Source: Enterococcus thailandicus
Lineage (GTDB): Bacteria; Bacillota; Bacilli; Lactobacillales; Enterococcaceae
Length of the DNA: 64,000 bases
NCBI RefSeq assembly: GCF_001886265.1
Contig: NZ_JXLE01000009.1
Location: 1 to 64,000, forward strand
Direction: 5' to 3'
Positions 18,081 to 26,617 of this stretch are shown here, piece by piece. How positions within the stretch are numbered: the stretch's first letter is position 1; each line of letters begins with the position of its first letter. The notes below the pieces were generated by a model. That model saw only the letters and a program-made list of their open reading frames with translations, did no database searches and was not told where the DNA came from. The translations under genes and the position numbers were made by a program.

Positions 18081-19265
18081 ATGTCTAAAACAATTGCAAT
18101 CAATGCTGGAAGTTCAAGTTTAAAATGGCAATTATATCAAATGCCTGAAGAAACAGTTATCGCCAAAGGAATCGTTGAGCGTATCGGTTTAAGCGACTCT
18201 ATTTTTACAATTAAATATGGTGACAATCAAAAGTTCGAACAAATTTTGGATATCGCTGACCATGACATAGCTGTTAGAATGTTATTGGATCAATTGATTG
18301 AATTAACAATCTTGAGTTCTTATGACGAGATCACAGGTGTTGGACACCGTGTCGTTCATGGTGGAGAAACTTATAGTGACTCTGTTGTTGTGACTGACGA
18401 AGTAATGGAACGAATTGCAGAATTGGCAGAATTTGCCCCATTACACAACCCAGCAAACTTGATGGGAATCAAGGCATTCAAAAAAATCTTGCCTGATATC
18501 ATCAGTGTTGCAGTATTTGACACATCTTTCCATGCAACTATGCCAAAACATAACTACTTGTATAGTTTACCAACTTCTTACTATGAGGACTTTAAAGTAA
18601 GAAAATATGGTTTCCATGGTACAAGTCATCGATATGTTTCAGAACGTGCAGCTAGTCTATTAGATAAACCAATTGAAGACTTAAAAATCATTACTTGTCA
18701 TTTGGGTAATGGCGTTTCTATTACCGCTGTTGATGGTGGAAAATCAGTAGATACATCAATGGGATTCACACCGCTAGCAGGAGTAACAATGGGGACTCGT
18801 TCAGGTGATTTAGATCCAGCTGTTTTACCATACTTAATGGGTAAATTAGATTTGACAATCGATGAAATGATTACAGTTTTAAACAAAGAATCTGGTTTAT
18901 TAGGCTTAACAGGATTATCAAGTGACATGCGTGATCTAGAGAAAAATTACGAAAAAGATCATATCCGCTTAGCTTATGATATTTTTGTTGACCGTATTCG
19001 TAAATACATTGGTGGTTATGTAACTACTATGAATGGCGTTGATGCAATTGTCTTTACCGCTGGAATCGGTGAAAATGATGCACACGTACGTAGTGAGATC
19101 ATTAAAGGAATGACTTGGTTTGGGTGTGAAGTGGATCCCGAATTGAATAGTATTCGTGGTGAAGAAGTTGAAATTTCAACACCAGAATCCAAAGTGAAAG
19201 TGTTAGTTATTCCAACGGATGAAGAACTAATGATTGCTCGCGACGTGGAACGTTTACGCGGATAA
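18081..19265 (+). CDS. ackA: Acetate kinase
   Basis: It interconverts acetyl phosphate + ADP and acetate + ATP, the ATP-yielding last step of mixed-acid fermentation. Visible motifs are NAGSSSLKW at the N-terminus, [25 protein letters not shown] and TAGIGEND. Length 394 is typical. GGAGAG precedes the ATG by 6 bases. It is likely co-transcribed with ytxK and ends at a terminator. Confidence 0.97.
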   Translation: MSKTIAINAGSSSLKWQLYQMPEETVIAKGIVERIGLSDSIFTIKYGDNQKFEQILDIADHDIAVRMLLDQLIELTILSSYDEITGVGHRVVHGGETYSDSVVVTDEVMERIAELAEFAPLHNPANLMGIKAFKKILPDIISVAVFDTSFHATMPKHNYLYSLPTSYYEDFKVRKYGFHGTSHRYVSERAASLLDKPIEDLKIITCHLGNGVSITAVDGGKSVDTSMGFTPLAGVTMGTRSGDLDPAVLPYLMGKLDLTIDEMITVLNKESGLLGLTGLSSDMRDLEKNYEKDHIRLAYDIFVDRIRKYIGGYVTTMNGVDAIVFTAGIGENDAHVRSEIIKGMTWFGCEVDPELNSIRGEEVEISTPESKVKVLVIPTDEELMIARDVERLRG

Positions 19266-19283
19266 TAAAATGTTGAAACAGAA

Positions 19284-19320
19284 GGGATGCTAAACTTAAT
19301 TTAAGTTTAGCATTCTTTTT
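19284..19320 (+). terminator. Terminator of ackA
   Basis: ATGCTAAACTT and AAGTTTAGCAT form an 11-bp stem with a short loop, followed by CTTTTT. Confidence 0.88.
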
Positions 19321-19447
19321 ACATAATCTAGAGATGAAAATGAAGGACAAAAAAGGTATTAACTATCTACAGATCAGTTTCTGTCTGCCATCCAGCAATG
19401 TTGTTTTATAAAATTAAAAATAATAGAAGTAGCTAAGGAGTAAGAGA

Positions 19448-20098
19448 GTGAACTTATCGTATCCAATTTATGATTTGATTGAAGAGAAGATTAAAAAGTT
19501 AAAGACGCCAAGTGTTGTAGGAATTGATGTTAGTTATGCTTCAGGGAAAACGAACTTTACAGCACAATTAGCCACTCATCTTAGAAAGAACGGTTACGAT
19601 ATACAAGTCATTCATTACGATGACTTTCACAAGCCACTTCCATCGATTACATGGTCTCAAGAAAAAAATAGCGAAGTGGATGCCTTTTATCATGCTTTCA
19701 ACAGCCAAAAACTTTTGGATGAACTTTTGATTCCTTTGAAGCAAGAAGGTGTTCTTAACAAGACAATCAAGGGTCTTGATTGGGTGTCAGCTACATATGC
19801 TAATGATCGGATGATTACTATTGGTGAGCGTACAATTGTGCTTTTAGAAGGCTCGCTTTTATTTAGAGAGAAGTTACTTTCATTTATTGATTATAAAATC
19901 TTTTTAGAGGTGTCAATGGAGGAGGTTATGCGACGAGGGAGAGAAAGGGATGTGCCTAAATTCGGTGAATGGATTATGGATAAATATCGTACGCGTTATA
20001 TTCCGGTTTATCAACGACATCTTAACCAAAATCATGTAAGAGAAATTGCTGATTTAGTTATTGATAATAACGACTATAATCATCCTAGTATCAAGTAG
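19448..20098 (+). CDS. Uridine kinase-like P-loop protein
   Basis: The 216-residue protein fits the uridine kinase/phosphoribulokinase-like group. It has a P-loop-like GIDVSYASGKT near residue 25, a DDFHKP motif near 58 for substrate binding, LLEGSLLF near 138, and RRGRERD near 158, a lid-type arginine cluster. The first glycine of the Walker A motif is valine, a deviation from GxxxxGKT. The start is GTG 19448 with AAGGAG upstream. It stands alone between ackA and uspA, which suggests an accessory insertion. The real substrate cannot be read from sequence. Confidence 0.7.
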   Translation: MNLSYPIYDLIEEKIKKLKTPSVVGIDVSYASGKTNFTAQLATHLRKNGYDIQVIHYDDFHKPLPSITWSQEKNSEVDAFYHAFNSQKLLDELLIPLKQEGVLNKTIKGLDWVSATYANDRMITIGERTIVLLEGSLLFREKLLSFIDYKIFLEVSMEEVMRRGRERDVPKFGEWIMDKYRTRYIPVYQRHLNQNHVREIADLVIDNNDYNHPSIK

Positions 20099-20176
20099 TT
20101 CACTTACGATAAAAATTCTTAAACCAAAATAGACTTGCTTTGTGTAACTCATCTTGTGATAAATATTTTAAAAATG

Positions 20177-20217
20177 AAAAAAACCGCCAATCGTACACGA
20201 CGATTGACGGTTTTTTT
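20177..20217. terminator. Bidirectional terminator between the kinase gene and uspA
   Basis: AAAACCGCCAATCG and CGATTGACGGTTTT pair with one mismatch, with A-runs on the left and T-runs on the right. It serves the plus-strand kinase gene and the minus-strand uspA. Confidence 0.85.
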
Positions 20218-20224
20218 AGTTAGA

Positions 20225-20701
20225 TTATTCCTTGTCATCATCTTTTGGTAATTGATTTTCTAAATCTGTACGTACCACAAGGACATCGCAATTTGCATTA
20301 CGAATAACGTATTCAGAAACTGAACCGATGAATAAACGTTCTACAGCGTTTAGCCCAGTTGCACCTAATAAAATCAAATCAATATCATTGTCATCAGGAA
20401 TCTCTTTGGCAATGATTGGTTTTGGTGAACCATATTCCACAACAGTTGAAACTTTTTCTAAACCAGCTTCTTTTGCGCTCTTTTCATAATCAGCTAGTGT
20501 TTGTTTAGCCATTTCTGTTGCTTGTTCAGCTAGCATTCCATCAAATGAAGAAACTGTCTGAAATGCACGAGTATCAATAACGTGTGCTAATAAAAGTTCT
20601 CCGTTATTACGTTTTGCAACATTGACCGCTTTTTTAAAAGCTAACTCAGCTTCGGCAGAGCCATCAACGGCGACCATGATTTTTTTATATTGTTGTAACA
20701 T
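20225..20701 (-). CDS. Universal stress protein UspA family
   Basis: A single Usp domain of 158 residues starts with MVAVDGSAEAELAF. It ends with the ATP-binding pattern G-2x-G-9x-G-S, visible as GATGLNAVERLFIGSVS near residues 112-128. These cytoplasmic proteins bind ATP and rise under stress. The last residues are acidic (DDDKE). The nearest upstream minus-strand gene is the small membrane protein 76 bases away. A separate promoter may exist in that gap, but I could not place it firmly. Confidence 0.9.
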   Translation of the reverse strand: MLQQYKKIMVAVDGSAEAELAFKKAVNVAKRNNGELLLAHVIDTRAFQTVSSFDGMLAEQATEMAKQTLADYEKSAKEAGLEKVSTVVEYGSPKPIIAKEIPDDNDIDLILLGATGLNAVERLFIGSVSEYVIRNANCDVLVVRTDLENQLPKDDDKE

Positions 20702-20777
20702 AAGTGTTCGCTCCCTTCAAAGATCAGTTCTTTTACTATCTTTATTGTAAAGCACTTTGCAAAAAAAGAAAATTATT

Positions 20778-21062
20778 TTACTGCTTAGTAGCAGATATTT
20801 TTTTAGCAAATGAAATACTGAAGACAGTTGAAGCTAGAATAACTACGATTAGGAATAAGAAAGCGAGCATTCTCTGATTAAAAAAGACTACGAGTAAGCC
20901 TAAAGCACCAAGAAAGGCATAGACGACACCAGAAAACTGTAAAAAGGCTTGGTTTTTTTCGGATGGTTCAATTAAAGCAAAGAAAATAGATTGTTTTTTG
21001 AGTAAATAATAGCTAACAAATACCAATAGTATGGTTGCAATAGATATCAACACACGAATCAT
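20778..21062 (-). CDS. Small membrane protein of unknown function
   Basis: This 94-residue protein has three predicted membrane helices near residues 3-20, 40-60 and 64-85, and a basic C-terminus. GGAGG lies 8 bases before ATG 21062. I do not recognise a family. The 6S RNA terminator ends only about 30 bases upstream, leaving no space for a promoter, so expression probably depends on read-through of the 6S unit or a promoter inside it. Confidence 0.72.
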   Translation of the reverse strand: MIRVLISIATILLVFVSYYLLKKQSIFFALIEPSEKNQAFLQFSGVVYAFLGALGLLVVFFNQRMLAFLFLIVVILASTVFSISFAKKISATKQ

Positions 21063-21089
21063 GAAACGTCCTCCAAAAAATCAGAATAA

Positions 21090-21337
21090 AAACAGAAAAA
21101 GCAATTTGCTAAAAGCAAATTGCTTCATTCTTAAACAAAGGGTAATCTCCGTTAATGCCGTTGTTTGTCCTGTAGTATTGATCCCGCAAATTCTAGCAGG
21201 TGGGTCCCACGGTCGAAGCTTCGAACTACCAAATGATAAGGCATGTTACCAGCAGTGACACAAGACAGGTCCCAAGATATCAATAAAAATGTTCGGTCAA
21301 CACACAAAGAGGACAATTCGAACATCACAGATTTCCC
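21090..21337 (-). ncRNA. ssrS: Probable 6S RNA (SsrS)
   Basis: The minus strand has a good promoter, about 245 bases without an open frame, and a terminator (GCAATTTGC, loop, GCAAATTGC, T-run at 21126-21094). The two ends pair. GGGAAATCT near the 5' end (21337-21329) matches AGATTACCC near 21150-21142, and ATTGTCC matches GGACAA further in, giving the closing stem of a long rod with a central bubble. 6S RNA lies beside rarA in several Firmicutes, as here. It binds the housekeeping RNA polymerase holoenzyme. I identify it by architecture and place, not by alignment. Confidence 0.7.
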
Positions 21338-21343
21338 ATCTCT

Positions 21344-21372
21344 ATAGTAGCATAGGAATTTAAAAAGAGCAA
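21344..21372 (-). promoter_or_regulatory. Promoter of the 6S RNA
   Basis: TTGCTC (21372-21367) and TACTAT (21349-21344) are 17 bases apart, with TG-n before the -10. The -35 box lies within the rarA terminator hairpin. Confidence 0.6.
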
Positions 21373-21388
21373 CGGGAGCGCTCTTTAA
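21362..21388 (-). terminator. Terminator of rarA
   Basis: On the minus strand AAAGAGC and GCTCTTT flank a short GC-rich loop and are followed by T. It overlaps the start of the 6S promoter. Confidence 0.65.
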
Positions 21389-21406
21389 AAAGTAACCGTT
21401 TTATTT

Positions 21407-22687
21407 TTAAGAAGAATGCTTTTTCCAATTTTGGATTCGCTCATATTGTTGCTTTAAGGCTTGTTCATATTTTCCAGTTTCTTTTGGCTGATAATAGGTT
21501 TCATTTTTTAATTTATCTGGTAGATACTGTTGATTGACCCAAGCGTTTTCAAAGTTGTGGGGGTATTGGTAATCAAGTCCACGTTTCAATTCTTTCGCAC
21601 CCTGATAATGACTATCTCGCAAATGGTCTGGTACTTCTCCGGCTTTTCCAGCTCGAATATCTGCAATGGCAGCATCTAATGCAGTATAAGCAGAATTGGA
21701 TTTAGGGGAAAGACAAAGGTCAACTACGACATCTGCCAAAGGAATTCGTGCTTCGGGTAATCCTAAACGTTCTGCTGCAAGAACAGCATTAACAGTACGA
21801 GCTGCTGCTGCAGGATTTCCTAAGCCGATATCCTCGTAGCCAATAACCATTAGACGTCGACAAATACTTGCAAGATCGCCGGCTTCCACTAAACGTGCCA
21901 AGTAATGAAGTGCTGCATCCACATCGCTTCCACGAATCGACTTTTGAAAAGCCGAGATGACATCGTAATGAGCATCGCCATTTTTATCATGAGTCAATGC
22001 TTTTCTTTGTACACATTCTTCAATGATTGCTAAGGTGAGGTGGATGCGTCCATCTTCCATTGGTTTGGTTGAACGAGCCGCTAGTTCAAGACCATTCAAA
22101 GCACTTCGTAAATCGCCGTTTGTTGCTCGTGATAAATGAAGTAAGGCATCCTCATCAAGTTGAATCGGTAGTTCTCCAAGCCCACGTTCTTTATCAAGTA
22201 AGGCTGTTTGAATGGCTGATTGAATATCTGTTTCATCTAAAGGTTTGACTTCAAAAATTTGTGTTCGACTCCGAATCGCAGGATTAATTGTGATATAAGG
22301 ATTTTCGGTCGTAGCGCCAATTAAAATAATGCGTCCACTTTCAAGATGAGGCAAAAGAAAATCTTGTTTTGTCTTATCTAATCGATGGACTTCATCGAGT
22401 AACAGAATGACTGTGCCGCTCAGTTTGGCTTCTTCAGCCACAATTTGTAAATCTTTTTTTGAATCAGTTGCAGCATTCAGCATACGAAAAGCATAGTTTG
22501 TTGAACCAGCAATGGCACTAGCAATACTGGTCTTTCCAGTTCCAGGTGGTCCATATAAAATCATTGATGACAACATTCGCGCGTCAACCATTCGGCGAAT
22601 GATTTTTCCTTCACCGACTAGTTGCTGTTGTCCAACGACTTCATCGATTGTGCGAGGGCGCATTCGATAAGCTAAAGGTTGTTGCAT
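21407..22687 (-). CDS. rarA: Replication-associated recombination protein RarA (MgsA)
   Basis: This AAA+ ATPase of the clamp-loader group has Walker A GPPGTGKTS near residue 46 and Walker B LLLDEVHRL near 94. The C-terminal half (HYDVISAFQKSIRGSDVDAAL and GYEDIGLGNP) is the RarA/WRNIP1 signature. It acts at stalled replication forks. Length 426 is normal. GGAGG precedes the ATG, and an extended -10 lies at 22728-22720. Confidence 0.94.
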   Translation of the reverse strand: MQQPLAYRMRPRTIDEVVGQQQLVGEGKIIRRMVDARMLSSMILYGPPGTGKTSIASAIAGSTNYAFRMLNAATDSKKDLQIVAEEAKLSGTVILLLDEVHRLDKTKQDFLLPHLESGRIILIGATTENPYITINPAIRSRTQIFEVKPLDETDIQSAIQTALLDKERGLGELPIQLDEDALLHLSRATNGDLRSALNGLELAARSTKPMEDGRIHLTLAIIEECVQRKALTHDKNGDAHYDVISAFQKSIRGSDVDAALHYLARLVEAGDLASICRRLMVIGYEDIGLGNPAAAARTVNAVLAAERLGLPEARIPLADVVVDLCLSPKSNSAYTALDAAIADIRAGKAGEVPDHLRDSHYQGAKELKRGLDYQYPHNFENAWVNQQYLPDKLKNETYYQPKETGKYEQALKQQYERIQNWKKHSS

Positions 22688-22719
22688 GAAGTGACCTCCC
22701 TTTCAATTTTTCGTTCGTT

Positions 22720-22728
22720 TATTATAGC
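22720..22728 (-). promoter_or_regulatory. Extended -10 promoter of rarA
   Basis: On the minus strand TGCTATAAT is a consensus extended -10. The -35 region is weak. Confidence 0.55.
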
Positions 22729-22826
22729 ATAGTTTGCAAAAAAACTGGGGGAAAGAACACAAAGGAAACGTTTTGTTTTCATAGCATCTAACGAAAATAT
22801 TGTGTATGATAAAGTAGGTGAAAAAA

Positions 22827-23486
22827 ATGACGGAAAAAAAGAAAATCGAAACTTTTTTTGAAAATAAAACAACACCGGAAATTGCGCAAAATTTATTGGG
22901 AATGTATTTAGAACATGTAACACCGATGGGCAAATTAGCTGGTTACATCGTTGATGCTGAAGCTTATCTTGGGCCAGAGGACCGAGCTGCGCACAGTTAT
23001 GGCATGCGAGATACGCCAAGGGTGCGGGCGATGTATCAAAAAGCAGGAACAATCTATCTCTATACGATGCATACAAATCGGATTTTGAATATCATTACTC
23101 AACCTGAGGGAATCCCCCAAGGTGTGATGATTCGTGCAGTTCAGCCAGCAGCTATGATTGAACAGATGAGTCAAAATCGTGGAGGAAAAGAGGGGCCAGA
23201 CATTAGCAACGGTCCAGGTAAGCTAGTGAAAGCTTTAGCCATCGGTCCAGAACTTTATGGACAATCAATTATGGATAGTGAAAGTACGCTGCGTTTGAAT
23301 TTTGAGAAACGTAAAGAACCAAAACAAATTATTGCTTTGCCAAGAATTGGTATTCCGAATAAGGGTGAGTGGACGGATATGCCGTTACGCTACATTGTTT
23401 CGGGAAATCCATATATTTCTTTACAAAAAAAGAGCCTGATTGATCAAAACGATTGGGGATGGAGGAACGAAGATGAAAAAAAATAA
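22827..23486 (+). CDS. DNA-3-methyladenine glycosylase (AAG/MPG family)
   Basis: It removes alkylated bases such as 3-methyladenine from DNA. Family motifs are LLGMYL near residue 25, VDAEAYLGPEDRAAHSY near 45 (with the catalytic glutamate), YLYTMH near 78 and NGPGKL near 128. Length 219 fits. I used ATG 22827 with AGGTG upstream; an in-frame GTG at 22818 overlaps that site. The end overlaps the DUF3013 gene by 14 bases, so it probably heads the prmA operon. Confidence 0.92.
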   Translation: MTEKKKIETFFENKTTPEIAQNLLGMYLEHVTPMGKLAGYIVDAEAYLGPEDRAAHSYGMRDTPRVRAMYQKAGTIYLYTMHTNRILNIITQPEGIPQGVMIRAVQPAAMIEQMSQNRGGKEGPDISNGPGKLVKALAIGPELYGQSIMDSESTLRLNFEKRKEPKQIIALPRIGIPNKGEWTDMPLRYIVSGNPYISLQKKSLIDQNDWGWRNEDEKK

Positions 23487-23964
23487 TTTACTGAGTTATT
23501 TGGATGAGTCCATTGAAAAAAACATTGATGCTTATGATGTTGCATTAGATTGGGATACAAAAAATCATACGATTGAGATAGTTGTTCGCTTGTTTGCAGA
23601 AAACAAAGCACATTTAGAAATCGACGATGCACAAGGTGTTGTTTCTGAAGAAGAAATTATTGAATTTGAGGATGGTATTTTATTATTTAACCCACAAAAA
23701 TCTTCATTTGACGAAGAAGACTACTTAGCAGTAATTCCTTATGAAGGTAAAAAAGGGTTAGAAAAAGCAGTTGCAGATGCAATTATTGATTATTTACAGG
23801 ATGTACTAGACCAGGGACAAAGTGATTTGTTGGACTTTTTAGATGCAGACGACGAAGATGCAATTTTTGAATTACACTGGGATAATCAACAACTAGCACA
23901 GTTAGTTGAAAAGAAACAACAGGAACAAAATACAACAACTTATTTACCTTACCCTAGTTATTAA
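23473..23964 (+). CDS. DUF3013 family protein
   Basis: This acidic 163-residue protein has many Asp and Glu and no membrane segment. It resembles the DUF3013 family found beside prmA in streptococci and enterococci. No catalytic motif is apparent. ATG 23473 follows GGAGG. It overlaps mpg and lies 13 bases before prmA. A role linked to ribosome or translation genes is guesswork based on place. Confidence 0.78.
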   Translation: MKKNNLLSYLDESIEKNIDAYDVALDWDTKNHTIEIVVRLFAENKAHLEIDDAQGVVSEEEIIEFEDGILLFNPQKSSFDEEDYLAVIPYEGKKGLEKAVADAIIDYLQDVLDQGQSDLLDFLDADDEDAIFELHWDNQQLAQLVEKKQQEQNTTTYLPYPSY

Positions 23965-23977
23965 GGAGTCGATAGCG

Positions 23978-24925
23978 ATGAAATGGAACGAAGTCAAAGT
24001 AGAAACAGCGAGTGAGGCAGTCGAAGCTGTTGCCAATATTTTAATGGAAGCAGGAGCAAGTGGTGTGGCTATCGAAGATGCGCTTGATGTTGAAAATTTT
24101 AAATCAGATCAGTATGGTGAAATTTTAGATAAAGCTGATTTTACCTCATTAACTGAGGGTGCGCTAGTCATGGCATATTTTCCAGAAACAATTTTCTTGC
24201 CAGAAATTCTACCTTTTATCAAAGACCGCGTGACACAATTGCCTGAATTTGGCCTGGCCATTGGGAAAAATATTGTAACGGTTAGTGAAGTAGAAGAAAG
24301 TAACTGGGCAACGGCTTGGAAAAAGTACTATCATCCTGTCCGTATTACGCGAATGTTGACTGTTGCTCCGAGCTGGGAAAATTATACGACACAAGATCCA
24401 ATGGAAAAAATCATTACATTAGATCCAGGTATGGCTTTTGGAACAGGAACACATCCAACGACCTTGCTGACTTTGGAAGCATTGGAATCTGTTTTACGCG
24501 GTGGTGAGACGGTACTAGACGTTGGTACAGGCTCAGGCGTGTTAAGTATTGCTGCCAAATATTTAGGTGCAAAGGAAGTTTATGCGTACGATCTTGACGA
24601 TGTAGCTGTTCGTTCAGCAAAGGAAAATATGGACATGAATGAAATTGCAAAAGATGTTCATGTTGCTGCCAATGATTTATTGAACGGAATCGAGATTGAG
24701 AGTGACGTAATTGTTGCTAATATTTTAGCTGATATTATTTTATTGATGATTCCTGATGCTTGGCGTTTATTAAAGCAAACAGGCACTCTGGTTGTCTCTG
24801 GAATTATTGAAGATAAAAAACAAATGGTTATTGATGCTATGGAGGCGCAAGGATTTGTAGCTGATCAAATTTTCCAACAAAAAGATTGGTATGCAATTAT
24901 TTTGAAAAAACCTGAGGTGGACTAA
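23978..24925 (+). CDS. prmA: Ribosomal protein L11 methyltransferase PrmA
   Basis: It trimethylates lysines of ribosomal protein L11. An N-terminal L11-binding domain (about 1-95) is followed by the SAM domain with DPGMAFGTGTHPTT near 149, VLDVGTGSGVLSI near 180 and VANILADII near 246. ATG 23978 follows AAGGAG. Length 315 is standard. The stop is immediately followed by the rsmE ATG. Confidence 0.95.
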   Translation: MKWNEVKVETASEAVEAVANILMEAGASGVAIEDALDVENFKSDQYGEILDKADFTSLTEGALVMAYFPETIFLPEILPFIKDRVTQLPEFGLAIGKNIVTVSEVEESNWATAWKKYYHPVRITRMLTVAPSWENYTTQDPMEKIITLDPGMAFGTGTHPTTLLTLEALESVLRGGETVLDVGTGSGVLSIAAKYLGAKEVYAYDLDDVAVRSAKENMDMNEIAKDVHVAANDLLNGIEIESDVIVANILADIILLMIPDAWRLLKQTGTLVVSGIIEDKKQMVIDAMEAQGFVADQIFQQKDWYAIILKKPEVD

Positions 24926-25693
24926 ATGCAACGTTATTTTTTGGAAGAACCATACCAGCAAAAAGACCGTTTTGTATTAGTTGGTGAGCCATATCATCAT
25001 ATAACTCGTGTTATGCGTATGACGCCAGAAGATCGTGTTTACTTAGCTTTTAGCGACCAAGTGGCAATCATCGCTGAAATTACTGCTATCACAGAAAATG
25101 AAGTTGAATTAAAAGAGGTAATGAAAGAACAAGGGCAAAAGGAATTACCAAGTATGATTACCATTGCAAGCGGTTATCCAAAAGGTGAAAAACTAGACTG
25201 GATTGTGCAAAAAGGAACGGAACTTGGGGCACACGCATTTCTTGGCTTTCCGGCAAAAACGTCGGTTGTTAAATGGGATGAAAAGAAGCGAAACAAACGA
25301 CAACAACGTTTAGCAAAAATTGCTCAAGAAGCTGCCGAACAAGCACATCGCCAAGTAGTACCACAAGTAGAATTGTTGAGTACAGCCAGCGAATTTTATC
25401 AACAAATTTCTTCTTACGACAAGGTGTTAGTTGCCTACGAAGAGTCAGCTAAGCAAGGAGAATTAGCTAACTTAGCACAAGCCTTACAAAAATCGGGCTC
25501 AGGACAACGTATTTTGGCAATTTTTGGGCCAGAAGGTGGATTAACGACAGCTGAAGTGGAAAAACTATCGGCAGAAGGTGCAGTTATTTGTGGCTTAGGC
25601 CCAAGGATTTTGCGAACGGAAACAGCGCCATTATATTTATTGAGTGCCGCGAGCTATCAATGGGAATTACTAGGTGAACAGGATGGAAAATAA
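24926..25693 (+). CDS. rsmE: 16S rRNA (uracil1498-N3)-methyltransferase RsmE
   Basis: This SPOUT methyltransferase has the knot motifs FGPEGGLT near residue 200 and LGPRILRTETAPL near 225. The N-terminal PUA-like domain occupies about residues 1-70. It methylates U1498 in the decoding centre of 16S rRNA. It starts directly after the prmA stop with GAGGTG inside prmA, so expression is coupled. Confidence 0.95.
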   Translation: MQRYFLEEPYQQKDRFVLVGEPYHHITRVMRMTPEDRVYLAFSDQVAIIAEITAITENEVELKEVMKEQGQKELPSMITIASGYPKGEKLDWIVQKGTELGAHAFLGFPAKTSVVKWDEKKRNKRQQRLAKIAQEAAEQAHRQVVPQVELLSTASEFYQQISSYDKVLVAYEESAKQGELANLAQALQKSGSGQRILAIFGPEGGLTTAEVEKLSAEGAVICGLGPRILRTETAPLYLLSAASYQWELLGEQDGK

Positions 25694-26312
25694 AGCATCC
25701 ATTCGCGTACGATTATTGGATCATCAAATGAGTGATGACTTGTTAAAAGAAACAGTGTACCGGTTAGTTGCAGGAGGCGCAACGGAAATCGTTGTTTTGC
25801 CTACTCAAATTGCACGAGTAAAGTATCTTTTAGCAGATTCAGCGATCCAAATTGGGAGTGTAATTGATTTTCCATTGGGAGCAAGTACAGTGGAGAAAAA
25901 AGTGTTTGAAGCCGCACATGCGTATCAAGCAGGAGCGGGGTTTCTCGAAGTTTGTGTGAACCTAGCAGATATTTTTGAACACCCAGTTCGAGTAAAAGAA
26001 TTGCGCGAGTCGTTGTTTTCTCTAGCTTTAAGTAATGGGAAATTAAGCTTTTATTTAGACACACGTCAAGTAAAGGAACTGACACTGGTGAAATTTGAGC
26101 GTGCGATGAAACCATTAGGGTGGACACGCTTATCATTAGGAGAAGATTTGCCTTATCGAGAAGCTTTACGTCTAGCGGAAATTTTTAAATCGGATACGGC
26201 GACTAAGCTAGCATTAACAATTAACGTGCACCAGATTACATCACAAGAAAAGCAAAAATTAGTTGCGAATGGCCTTACAAGAATTGCCATAAGTCATTTG
26301 AACTTTTCTTAA
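25683..26312 (+). CDS. DeoC-like aldolase-fold protein lacking catalytic lysines
   Basis: The segment SVIDFPLGASTVEKKVFEAA aligns well with the VIGFPLG region of deoxyribose-phosphate aldolase. By eye, the Schiff-base lysine site (FVKTSTG in DeoC) reads TRLSLGE here, and the second lysine site (VKASGGV) reads LALTINV. The acidic residue after it is Glu in place of Asp. So the fold is probably kept but the aldolase reaction is not. Length 209 is near normal. I used ATG 25683; a GTG at 25674 is also in frame. It overlaps rsmE by 11 bases and ends the operon before rel. Confidence 0.72.
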   Translation: MENKASIRVRLLDHQMSDDLLKETVYRLVAGGATEIVVLPTQIARVKYLLADSAIQIGSVIDFPLGASTVEKKVFEAAHAYQAGAGFLEVCVNLADIFEHPVRVKELRESLFSLALSNGKLSFYLDTRQVKELTLVKFERAMKPLGWTRLSLGEDLPYREALRLAEIFKSDTATKLALTINVHQITSQEKQKLVANGLTRIAISHLNFS

Positions 26313-26332
26313 TAAATTTGAACATGATAGAA

Positions 26333-26361
26333 TTGAAAAAATAAACGACAATTTGTATAAT
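26333..26361 (+). promoter_or_regulatory. Promoter upstream of rel
   Basis: TTGAAA (26333-26338) and TATAAT (26356-26361) are 17 bases apart. Transcription would start near 26368 and give a leader of about 250 bases before rel. Confidence 0.68.
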
Positions 26362-26399
26362 AGTAGCAATAACCGTTCAAGAGTCCGATAAAAAATAAA

Positions 26400-26505
26400 A
26401 GAGGTTGGGACAAATTAACTAGCTCCGATGGAATTGACAAAAGGCACCACAAATTATTTTTAGATTTTTGTGTGATGATGCGTTGTTTTTTCGGAGTTAT
26501 TTTTT
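26400..26505 (+). repeat. Repeat-headed terminator-like structure in the rel leader
   Basis: It begins GAGGTTGGGACAAA, like the heads of the repeats at 9168 and 30050. TAGCTCCGA (26420-26428) pairs with TCGGAGTTA (26491-26499). An inner CACAAA/TTTGTG pair closes the loop and six T follow. The 305-base space between the DeoC-like gene and rel holds only this, the promoter and AT-rich sequence. Confidence 0.6.
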
Positions 26506-26617
26506 AATACCATTCGTGGAAAAACGAATTCTTTATACCAGTTAACTGTAATTTAGAAATTGTGATTTCAGATACCTCTCCTGTTTTGCTATCGAAACGA
26601 AAGGGGGATCGGTTTGT

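Noticed and set aside
22672-23076. Minus-strand frame of 134 residues over the mpg start
   Set aside because: It overlaps the mpg promoter and start and reads as an antisense shadow with no recognisable domain.
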